From assembly GCF_027244095.1 (NCBI RefSeq), contig NC_069659.1, positions 351,764,750 to 351,828,749 on the forward strand: a stretch of 64,000 nt of DNA, read 5' to 3'. The notes beneath the pieces were generated by a model. That model saw only the letters and a list, made by a program, of their open reading frames with translations, ran no database searches and had not been told where the DNA came from. A program made the translations under genes and the position numbers. Source of the DNA: Hemicordylus capensis (taxonomy: Eukaryota; Chordata; Lepidosauria; Squamata; Cordylidae). Of this stretch, positions 23,601-35,600 are shown one piece after another. How positions within the stretch are numbered: position 1 is the stretch's first letter; every line of letters begins with the position of its first letter.

Positions 23601-26600
23601 TTGGGGTTGGACCTGCGTTTAAACAGCTGAGTCTTGCATCGTCTCTCTGGGTGGGCGTGGGCGGGCCAGGGCCTCTGAGCATCAGTTTCCCTTCTGTTCA
23701 GTTGGCCTTCATGCAAGGCTTTTGTTGAGTACAAGAGGAAGAGTGTAAAGTTTTTCACAGTTTGCTACCCTGGTGCAGTGTTCTCATGCTCATGTACAGA
23801 CCAACATGGGTGGTTGGATGGATGTGTCATGGATATTGAGAATAAAACCACCATCTAATAAGCGGCAATCTCCATCAGTGTGTATATGAACTGACATTTG
23901 GATGGCAGATTAGCAGCTCTTTTCAGAGATAGTCCAGATCCCTGGGAGTGCTCCGTATCTTTCAGTTAGCACATTGCAAATGTAAGCCTAGTCAGGAGGA
24001 TATTTCTGCTGAGGGAAAACACAGTGTCTTGTTTTGTCCACAGCGTCCCATAAGTTCAAGCCTTTATTCCCAGAAAAGTGGCTGGAAGGTACTGTAACTG
24101 ATTTCTTCCTGCTCCTCTCCCCAGGACGACGCTAACAAGAACGGTGGCAAATGGATCATCCGCCTCCGGAAGGGCCTAGCGTCTCGGTGCTGGGAGAACT
24201 TGATCCTGGCGATGCTGGGAGAACAGTTCATGGTGGGGGAAGAAATCTGTGGGGCAGTTGTCTCTGTTCGTTTTCAGGTAGGCCGCTTTGGGAGCTGTGG
24301 GGGGCAGGCTTGGTGGCTCAAGTATGCAAAGCTCGTGTTCATCCATCTCTCATTGGTCACCCTGCAGGAGGACATCATCTCCATATGGAACAAGACTGCA
24401 AGCGACCAGGCAACCACGGCCCGGATACGGGACACTTTACGGCGAGTGCTTAACCTGCCCCCCAACACCATCATGGAATACAAAACGCACACAGACAGCA
24501 TCAAGTACGTGCGGAGATTGGGGAGGGGAGTGCTGGCAGTAACGTGCTTGCCCTTACTGTGTTAATGCAGGGCGCAGCTTGAAAGGGAAGCAGGGCTGCC
24601 CGCCTTTGTGTGTGAGCGCACACACAGGTGTGCTTGCATGCTAAAACATCAGAGCTCTCAGCGCCATCCACATGGCTAGCAAAGACCATGTCCGGGCAGT
24701 TCCAAACTTCTTCTGCTTTTGCTGTGGCATGTTTGGCTTTGAGTGATACAGCCCCCATCTTGTTGGCTATTAATGGCCTAGCCCAGGGGTAGGCAATCTT
24801 GGCTCTCCAGCTGTTGCTGAACTACAATTCCTATCATTGCAGCTACAATTTATTGTGGCTGGGGATGATGGGAGTTGTAGTTCATTAAGAGCTGAAGAGC
24901 CATGGTTGCCTAACCAAAGGGTTCCCAACCTTGAGTCCTCAGATGTTGGACTACAACTCCCACAGCCCACCACCACAGTGGCTGAAGGATGATGGGAGTT
25001 GTAGTCCAACAGCATCTGGGGACCCAAGGTTGAGAATCCTCTGGGTTAGGCCCAGTTGTTTTCCATATTGTGAGTCTTCAGGGAATTCTTTCTGAATTGA
25101 TTCATCTGGCAAGGAAGCTAGGCCTCTCTGTCATTGGATTTTTGCATGTTGTAAGGATTCTGGGGAGGTTCGAGGGCTCTCGGTAGGTTCATGTGTTTCA
25201 AGTGGCCTGTCCTTTGGGGCCTTATCATCACTTTGCATGAACTGAGTGTGTGTCCTAGAGCATCCTGATCACTTCTCATTGGAAGGGGGAATCAGTGGTG
25301 GTGGGCAAGGTGTTTTTGAAGAAGGTGTGTCTGTCATTACTGGCCTCCCCATATATTCATGTAGCAAAGTGGTTTTTGCATTACTTCAAATAAATAACCT
25401 ATCCAAGGACGCAAGGGTTCCCCCAAACCCAGTTCACAAACCACTGGCCAAGCCTGATTTGATTGATTGATTGATTCTGAGACATCTTAACCCTGCGGTT
25501 CTTCCTAAGGCAGCTTGTGAAATAAACACAATAAAATATGGAAACGGCAAACACAGCAGCCTGAAGAATCCAGAAAACCAGCATCCAGAAGAGCCCAAAG
25601 CAGTCTGCTCAGCATCAGCCCCCTCCAGAGCGCTCTTGCTGTCCTGGTGTGGGGTTGTGCTGTTCTCTGTTTCAGGCCAAGGTGGCAGGAGAGGAGTGCC
25701 TTCTTTGAGTGCAGCGCGTTCCTAGAGAAATAAAATACAGAAGCCATTGGGGATTTATAGACCCATTAGATTTATAAATGTTCTCAGGAAGGCGCTATGT
25801 AAATTTACTGCACTGTACAAATGATTTCTAATCATAATAAATGCTGTATATTAAATCCTCCCACCACCCCCACCCGGTGACAGAGGCTCTTTAACTAGAA
25901 CAGAGGATTATAGTACGCGGAGAGGACAGCTGTATTTTAAGTAAGACCGTTCTAGTTTGCCATGCCAGGCCATTCAAGATGACTTTTATTTTCCTGCAAA
26001 GTGATGAAGGATTGCTGCATATTTAAGAGCTTTCCGATCAGGAGTGAAGGATGTGAAAAGCCCTTTTCACTTAAGTGCACTATAAGCAAAGATGCCAGTT
26101 GGGTCATGTGGCTTGACGCTGGAAGATTAACATAACCAAAGGAGGAGGAGGATAGACGAAACTAACTGAGAAGCAGAACTGAACGGTTGTGGGTTATTTT
26201 AGTTAGCTAGGGGGCAGGCTCTTTTTCTCTCTAGCTAGTGCCATGGCCATGCCACAGTTCTTGGGCAGGGCATGACAAAGGTCCAGGGACAGCTTTAAAA
26301 CTGCTCTGCTGGATGAGACCAGAAGTTCATCTAATTCAGCCGTCCAGTCCCCAGCAATGGCTAGCGGGATGCCTCAAGGAAGCTCACAAGCAGGTCATGA
26401 TGGAGATAGTTGCACTCCCCTGTTGTGTTTCCACCACTCCCGATGCATAGCACTAGATTGCCCTTGAACGTGGAGGCTCTGTTCTTAGCCCTCATGTCTT
26501 AGATCTGCTGATAGGCCTGTAGTTGCCTTAGGATTGGTAGGACTGATTTGCAAGTTGCCTGAGCTGCAGGGCGTTAGGGAGTGGCTGGGGGAGGGCAGGA

Positions 26601-29600
26601 GCTCCTTGGAGGTCAGTTCCACCGCAAATGCTCTCTGTGTTGACTGGACCATGTGGCAGGATGCCGGACTCCTTGCTCATCCCGAGTCCTTTGATCGTTG
26701 GCAGCTGTGTGTGGGTGCCGGGACTGTCAGTACAGGGCAGCAACCTACTGTTGGGGGATGGGGCTTGCTGTTTCTTGGTGGCCTTAAAGAGGTCTGGAGC
26801 CATGCCTGTTTTCAAATATGTGGCAAGATGGCAGAAAGAGAGAACAGTTGTCCGCACTATGTCCTGCGAGGAGAGGACAACAAATAATGGTTTTTAATAC
26901 AAGAGGGTTTATTTAAATGAGCCATTCTCAGCCTTCTCAGACCCAAAAGTCCTCTTCTAATCCCAGCCTGCCATGTAGGACCCATTTTTAGCATCCTACC
27001 CTATTCCTGCTCCCCCCACCCCCACTCCCTGTCTTTCTCTTACTCTTCACTTTCTCCCCCTCCGATTTTTCTCTTTAAATATCCTAAGCCACAAAACAAA
27101 GGAAAGGATCGCAGCATTGTGGGTGTCACCCACTTAAAGTCAAGGGGCAGCCCTCCTGCAGGTCTCAACACACCAGCTGAAACCCTGTTACTTTGGTCAG
27201 AGGCTCCCAACCGTGGGCCCCTAGATGATTGGACTACAACTTCCATCACCCCCAGCCAGAGGCCATTGTGGCTGGTGATGGTGGGAGTTGTAGTCCAACC
27301 GCACTGGGGACCGAGGATTGAGAACCCCTGACTTAAATGAAATACTGGGGCGGAAAAGCCCATCCAAGCTATTGACAGCAGTTCCTTGATAATGCCTGGA
27401 GAGCTTATGGGTTTTCTTTGTTTAGAAAAGATGGACTGGCATCAGTCGGGGATGCATTTTAGGTTAGCCCAACTGGTGGTCCTTGGACCAGATCCAGCTT
27501 GCAAAGCATTTTTATCTGCCCCTCGATAAAGGACCTATATGTTCCTATTATATATTATTTATTTCAAATACTGCCTTTCTGAAGGAATAATCAAAGCAGT
27601 AAACAATCCGAAAAGCCTTAAAACAATTATGAAACTAATAAAAGCAAGCAAATAATCTAAAAGTATATATACTGTGTTCATAAAATGTATTGGGGTGTGA
27701 TTCATGCCAGCCTTTCAGCGAAACTCTCCATCACCAGCAGTGACAGTCTCCAGTGGTTCTCCTTGGAGAGACTGGGGGGGGGGCTTGCATGGGCCCTTGA
27801 TGTCATCCTAGAACAAAGAGGTGGAGGGGCCAGGGAGTCTGGGGGCTGGGCAGCTTCTCACCCTGGTTCTTGACTCTGCACTGGACCACTCCCAGTCAGT
27901 TTCTGGGAGTGGAGGGTTGGTTTGTCTGTACAGAGCCCTTAAACCTGCTAGGTGTGTATAACAGTTGAGCAGTTCGATAGGCCCTCCCCACGGGCTTACA
28001 AGCAGCACAAGACAAGGCACATTTAGGAAGGAAGAGGAATGGTTGCAAAATGTTTCTTTCCAGAAACAGAAAGTGGCAGGTGTTGGACAGATGTATTAAT
28101 GCACAAGCCAAAGCCCATCATGGCCTCTCAAAAAAGGAAGTGCAGGCCACACTACACATCCCATAAAAGACAACCAAATAACTGCTACCAGTGCAGTACA
28201 TTCATTGAATCATAGCCCTAAAATGAATTTGGTGTTTGATTCCCCACCCCACCCACCCCCTTATGGGGTTACAGCCCCCTTTCTCTCTCTCAAATGGGGT
28301 TGCACAACTGGGAATCTATGGGCCCTTGACGTGTGTGGTTTTTTGGCGTGGGGGGTGGGGTGGATCTCATAATTTTGGCTGTGGCAGACATGGGCCATGT
28401 TTGGGCCCAAACAGGCGACAGCTGAGTAAAGAAGGCAGATATAACAAATGAGGTCGATCTTGTCATAGCTCCTGAACGTAGATGCACAAAGAGCCTTCAG
28501 AGTTCCCTGGAACTCCTGACAGAAGGCACTAACCCTGTGATTCACTGGGAACTGCAGGGAAGAGAAACCCACGGAATTTCATTAGCAGATTGATGGGAAG
28601 TGCACCATACAGCAAGGCAGCGAGCCCGTGGGTCTTTGTCTTAATGAAGTCTGCATTGCTCCCCCTTCCCTCCTTACAGTGTATTTGCCAGCTGGGATAT
28701 TTCATCTTAACATCACATCTTAATTTATTCCTTGAGCCCATTTTAGGAAATGAAAATCCCTAGCTCTTGCAGTTCATCCTCTCCAGGTATGATCCCATGC
28801 TGCCCTCACTAGTTTCCCCTGCCCTGCATTCCATGGACAGCTCAGGGGGAAGAAATCTACAGAAGTGGAGGTGGCTGGTTACCAGGGTAGAGGGCCGCAC
28901 TTCACACACCCTGGTAGGGCCAAGGGAGCCATCCGGTCTCTCATGGGGAGATCCCACACTGCTGTGCTCTGCATACAAATGCCAGAAGCCTGGGCTCTCT
29001 CCAGCCTGCTCGTCACTGGCCTTCTGTGTTTTTTCCACTGTGGCTACTCATATAATTCTTCTCCAGTTTAAGAGCTTGATTTTTAAGTTCTCCTCTGTCC
29101 CTCCCCTGCCCCAAACTGCTTTCAGTTGGGTCCTGTGTGCCCAAAGAGGGTGAGCGGCAAAGCTACTGAAGGCCTGCCAGCTGAAGTCAGTTAGTCCCTT
29201 GCTAGGTGATCAAAGAGGCACCTTTTAAAGGGGATGATTCTCTTTATTGAGTGGGGGGGGGAGCAATTGGCCCTGTCCATCCCCAGCACAGCATCCCTCC
29301 AGTGGCTGTTGCTGGTGACTATCTTATGTTTCTTTTTTAGATTGTGAGCTCTTTGGGGACAGGGAGCTATTTTATTTATTTATCTCTGTGTAAACCGCTT
29401 TGGGGAAATGGTTGGAAAGCGCTATATAAATATTTGTCATCGTCAAGTCAATGTGCTTCTTAATTAAGCTCCATCACATCAGGCATTTTTGGGCTCCCTT
29501 GACAGCCTCTGCAAAGAGGACGCTGACTGAATGGGACACAGAGAGTGAGTGGCCCCCTTCTTCTCTCCCCTTCCCTCCCGCCCATATGAAATGTCCTCCC

Positions 29601-32600
29601 AGATAATCCCTTCAGCACTTGTGGTGTTGGGTTTGTATGTTTTCTAAGAACCTGCTCAGCCTCTACTCATCTTGTGTAGAGAGGAGAAGAAGGGAGTGAT
29701 GTTTGGAACAAGTTAAATCCCCCACCCCCACCCAGAGTCTACAACTCTGTGATTCTCAGACAGATCTTCAGCCAAATGAACTAAATTCTGTGGCAGAGAG
29801 AAATCCTGCAGTCTAGACAAACTTTGCTTAATCTTGAGCAATAAATCCTGGTAATGAAGTGTTGACTCTGGTGTGTGTGTGTTTGTTTGTTTGTTTGTTT
29901 GTTTGTTTGTTTTAAAGAACTTGGATTGTGTGTGGCAGTAAACAGTTGGTGAGTTTGGAGTGGGATTGCTGGGATGTTTTTTGTGTGCCAAGAATGTGGG
30001 GAGAGGGAGAAGGGGCTTGGAGAAGAGCTGCTCCATGGCTCAAGCTCAACCCTTAAACTCTCCATGGGTCAAGCCCAACCCTACACAGCTTCTCTGGTTG
30101 CTGAGCACATTGAGACTTCTGCAGAAGCTTGACAAGTGGCCCATTTTTTGTACTCCCAGTCATTTACGGTTAACCTCTTTAGGACACCCTTTCTCTCTCC
30201 CCTCTCCCCCCATATTCCCTAGCTGGGTTGGTTTTCCAGCACTCGTTTATCCAAGCAGGCTCACACTTGAGATTGTTTCAGGGGTTTAGCATCCTCTTTC
30301 TACAGCAGGCCAGGAATTATGGGGCAATTTTCTGCTCTGCCTCTTGCTCATCAAGTCCAATGGAGGCTCCTTGTTTGGGTCAGAGGAGGCATTGCCCCCA
30401 CCTACTTGCCAGCTCCACATTCTTGCCAGCCCCACAATCTCCCACCAAACACAGTCTCTTCCTCTCTGTATCTCTGGCTCTCTTGCTTGCATGTTGCTCT
30501 TGCATTTCCACTGCTTGCCAGTAGATGGCCATGGCTGTTGGTCCTTTCCCTAATTTCCCTTGTAAAGCCATTTCCTCACTCTTAGGGTGTTCAGTGGGAT
30601 TAATTGCCCCCAAATGAAGTAATTACCATACTTAGTCACTACCCAATTTGCATATTTAGTGCCCCAGCACCAGTCACAATCTTCTTTTCTTTTCCGCTAA
30701 GGATGGGCAGGGGCTACCCCTGCCCCCAACCAATCAGAAGCCAGAATAGCTTGCAGGCACCTATTCTGACCAATAGCCAGCAAACAAGGCCAACCCAGCC
30801 ATCTGATTTCCCGGAGTCCTTCTAGTTAGGCTGAGCAGACCTTCTGGAGATCTGTGTGCAAAATAGGGGCACTCAGTCTGCAAACAAATGGAGTTTAGAA
30901 CCTAGGAGCCCTGGCCACCTTTCTCCACCCTTCCCTTCGCTAGAGGGAAGTCAGCCCTTTTCTCCTCACTCAGCACCCCAGCGAAGCCCTCAGGGAGGCA
31001 TTGGCTTTCTCCAGCATTTGCTTGGAGATATTTTCTTTTTTAAAATGCCACTAGTGAATCTTGGCAACATTGGGATGTCTAGAGAATGAGGGAGGAAGTG
31101 GGGGATAATGGTGGCCTGGCATTTCCTCTGGGTATTTCTTATACTAACAAGCCAGCAGTGCCGCGCCCCCCACCCCGCCCGAAGGAGAGGGAGGGGCTTA
31201 CAGCTTCCAAATAAAATGAGGCGTTTTGACTGAAACTACTAACTGGACAATTTCAGACTTATCCTGTTTGAAAGGGGTGTGTGTGTGTTTAATACAGAAA
31301 TATTTGTTTTTATTTTTAAGAATTTTGAGATTGCCTTCTCTTCAAGAGCAACCTAAGGCACAGCTTGGAAACCAGGCCAGCCCAAAATAGTCAAGTAGTC
31401 CCACTACTTAGGCCAGTCTTTCTTGCCTGTTGGTTGGTTATTTTGCATGTGAACCCTTTTCTTTGTTGAGTGGTAGTAGTGTTGAAAGGAGAGGTCCTCA
31501 GCATAAGTTTTTTTGGAAAGAAATTGTGATTTATATGGTTTAATTTTCAAATCTGATAAAGAATTCTCTCACATAAATGCTATATAAGAACATAAGAGCA
31601 ACCCTAGTGGATCAGGCCCAAGGCCCATTCAGTCCAACATCCTGTTTCACACAGTGGCCCACCAGATGCTGCTGGAAGCCTACTGGCAGGAGTTGAAAGG
31701 GGCATGCCCTCTCGCCTGCTGTTACTCCCCTGCAACTGGTACTTAGAGGCATCCTGCCTTTGAGGCTGGAGGTGGCCTATAGCCCTTTGACTAGTAGCCA
31801 TTGATAGACCTCTCTTCCATGAAGTTATCCAAACCCCTCTTAAAGCCATCCAGGTTGTTGGCTGTCACCATATCTTGTGGCAGAGAATTCCACAAGTTGA
31901 TTATATAGAACTTGAATCAATTCTATACAGTTTATTCCAAGTAACACCTTAATGAACTCATTGAGGCTTACTCCCAAGTAACTGCTGTGTGCATAGAATT
32001 GCAGCCCAAGGACATATCCCAGAAATGTTTATCTTGTGAGAAAGGGAGAAATAAGGCTTGCTTTAAAAAAAAAAAGTAAGTATGTGCTGTGTGTGCATAT
32101 TTGTGAGAAGAAAGGAAACTAGTGGGCTCTTGTGTGTGGCCAAACACAGTCTGGTACATACTATTTTCAAGTGGTGTGAAATGTGTGTGTATGCAGGTGG
32201 TGCCTGCAAATAGGTGCTCAAGACTCCAACACCCCACCCCAGTTCATCTTCTTAGCCTCGTCCTACATGGGGTGAGGGGGAGGGGGCTGAGATTGCAAGG
32301 AGGGGGAGAAGTGGAGGCATGGCTGATAGGAGACAGGAGGGAGCTGCTGCAGAGAAGAAGGGGCATGGGGGCTTGAGAGAGAGAGGGAGGGCACTGCTAC
32401 TTTCTCTTCCACTGACCCGTACAATTAACCACTCTAAGGGCAGGATTTAGCCCTAAATATCCAGCTGCCAAATGCTGGTGTGAAGGATGGAGATTTTGGT
32501 TGAGACAAGCAAGCAACTTGACAGCTGGAGAAAACCATGGCGGGTTCTTTCGGACTTAGGGTTGGAGCGGCCTACATTAGCCTCGCCTGTGGTTACCCCA

Positions 32601-35600
32601 GGCTTCTTCCCTCCTACCCCCAGCCCTAAGAGGGAGTAGCTGCCACTGATCACGTTGCGGGGTGGGGAGCAACGCTTCTCCACTCTTCCAGGGTTGGCAT
32701 ACCAGATGCAGGGACCGGCCTGTCACTTCTCCCGGGGGAACTGAGGTGTGGGAGGGGGGTCCTGGTTTTGTTAGCATGGGCGCTCTTTTTGCTTTGGCCC
32801 ACTAGTCATCCCATCAGTGCCGCCAGTGAACATAAGGAGGGCCCTGCTGGGCTGAGCATCCATCTAGCCCAGCAGCCTGCTTCAAGCAGTGACCAGATGC
32901 CTCCAGGAAGCTCCCCAGTAGGGCTCGAAGGCATCAGTCCACTGCCCCTAGATAGCAAAGATAGACTGTCTCTGAAGCTGGAGTTTCCATGGAGCTCTCC
33001 TTGCTAATTGATTTTAATAGGCACATCCTCCTATGGTTTAGCAGTCTGATGAGAATAAGGATGGGGTCCCTTTCCGCCTCCTCCCTCTTATTCCTCTCTC
33101 CTTACTTAATGCCATCTCCAGACAGTCGTTCTGTTGTGCACCCCCTCCTCTTCTCACTCTTATCTCCCCCCCCCCCCGCAAACCCTGCCCATTCCAACCC
33201 AGAGACATTCAAAGGCAGGACCGTGGAAGTGGACTCACGGGGAATAGTTCAGATGCTTCCTAACCACCCCAGCACTGCCAAGCAGTGTTCCCTCTACCTG
33301 GGATTCCCAGATGCTGTTGACTACAACTCCCATGACCCCCAGCTGCAGGGGCCTTTGCAGTCGACGGCATCTGGGAACCCCTGGTACAGAGAATACTGGG
33401 CTGACCTTGAAATACCTCTGGGGCTGGGAGACACAGGGGAGCGGAAGCTTCAGTTTGGTGGTTCAGGCTCATTTTTCCTCTTGGGAGCCGGCCGAGTGAG
33501 AGAGGGGCCTGGTGCAAAGTGTGGCGGCTTGTAAACTCGGGTACTCAAAGCTGGGCCCCCCCTGTTATTGGGGAAGCCAGCTCCCATCATCCCAAGCCAT
33601 ATACACCCCCCCCCGCATTAACCCTTATCAAAAGACGGAGGGTTTCCCTCCTCCACGTTAAGCTTCCCCAGAGGCCCGGAACAGCAGCACACTTTGAGGG
33701 GGCTTTTGGCAGAGCAGCCCCCCTCGGGCCCGGGCAGGGACTTTGCCAGAGCACAGCTGCCTGCTGCAGGCGTCCCCATTGCTCCCTGGCTGTTGCCTTC
33801 CGTGTTCCTTGGCAGCGTTTCCATGGGGCTGGGTGCCTGTTGCCCCCTGGGCCGTCAGTTCCGGGAAGCGCCCATGAGAAGGGCGGGATTCCAAAGCCCC
33901 CTCTTGCCTGCCCCTGCCGTCTTCGGAGTGGCAGCAGGGAGCCCGCTGCAAGATGGGGATGCTGGATCACGTGCCTTGCATCCAGGTGCCCCTGGCGAAA
34001 AGCTGTGAAGAGCAGGGCTGGAAAGTAACCGCTGCCTGAGTCCTGGAGGGATGCTTCAGGGGGATGGAGCCACTCTGGGGAGAGCAGAAGGTTCCCAGTT
34101 CCCTCCCTGGCAGCATCTCCAAGAGAGGGCTGAGAGAGAGATTCCTGCCTGCAACCTTGGAGAAGCCGCTGAGACAATACTGAGCTAGATAGACCAATGG
34201 TCTGACTCGGTATATGGCAGCTTCCTGTGTGTGAAACTGCCTTTTGCAGAGTGAGATCATTGGTTCGTTCAGCTTGTATTGTCTGTTTCTCTTTCTGGCA
34301 GAATCTCTCCAAGGACCCCGGGGTCTTTCCCTGCCCTCCTCCCTCCTGTACATCTGGCTTTCCCTTAGACCCCGCTCTTCTCCAGAGACTGAGCGTATGA
34401 AGCTGCCTGATGCTGAGTCAGGCTGCTGGTCCATCTGGGTCAGTACTGTCTACCCTGACTAGCAGCAGCCCCCTGCAGTTTTGGATGGGTCTTTGCTAGC
34501 CCTCCCTGGAGATGTCAAGGATTGAACCCGGGACCACCTTCATGGAAAGCAGGTGCTCTGCCACGACAGCCCCTTCCACAAGGCAGAAACAGATTAAATA
34601 GACCAGCTCTGACTCTGGAAAAGGCAGCTTCATAGGAGTGAGTGTGTCGTTCCAGTCAGGGAGAAACCTATGAGGGGGGCAGAAATCTTCATGGTCAAGC
34701 CCTGCCCATTCTGGGAGTTGCCCTCTTTTCCCTTCAGTCCCTTGGAAAAATGGAGAAGCAGGTTATCCTCAGCAGCAGCAGCAACAAGAAGAATCACCAT
34801 GAAGGGGAATTGTGATGCTGCTTTGGGTCTGATCACAACAGATAATGGCTGGTTTCCTCTGAACCCCGAGCGTCTTCTCTCTAAGTAATCTCCATTTGTC
34901 TGACTCTCCAAAGTGGCAAGTGTTTCTCCCCCTGCCTATTTGCTTTGCCCATCAGTGAGAAAAAATAGCGCCAGTGGAGGAGACGTTAGGCCCGTTTCCC
35001 GAGATTTATCTAAAAGCACTTTTGCCGCAGATAGTGATAGCATTTTTATGTTTATTGTGGGTGTCATTAGCAAAGCAGATTTAAGGCAGGACGTGACTGC
35101 TAACAATTGGCTCTCTCTTTCCAATCAAAAAATGGCTCTATTAACGAACTTGTGTGCAGCCTGCAAAGTGATGCATTGCCCGGGGTTCTGGTACTCCTTG
35201 AGTGGTGGGGGAGGGCAGGGAGTTGATTGCCTGCAAGCTCCCGGTGGTTTTCAAGCAGCAAAGCAAGGTGGCAAAATTCTTGGGCTCTCAGGTTTTTAAA
35301 GGGCTTCCTGTTGTGGGGCAAGGAAACAACTCTGCTTGAGAATCTGCATTTTGGTGTTTGAAGGCTGCTGGCAATCAGTACGGGCAACCGTGGACTAGAT
35401 GTTTCATTGGTATCAGTCAATGAAATGTGGCTCCTCCTATATTCCAGGAATATGGGGAGAGGGAGAGAGACTGCTAAAGATAAGGAGAAGGTGGTACTTC
35501 CTGCATTTGCTGAGGAGAGGTGGCCCAGTCACACATTATGAAACACTTGTACGAGTGTACAGTGTGAACAAGTACAGATCTGTACACAAGTAAGTCATTC

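Noticed and set aside
33587-34312. 241-codon open frame on the minus strand
   Set aside because: It is GC-rich, has no domain, and runs into SINE sequence in antisense.
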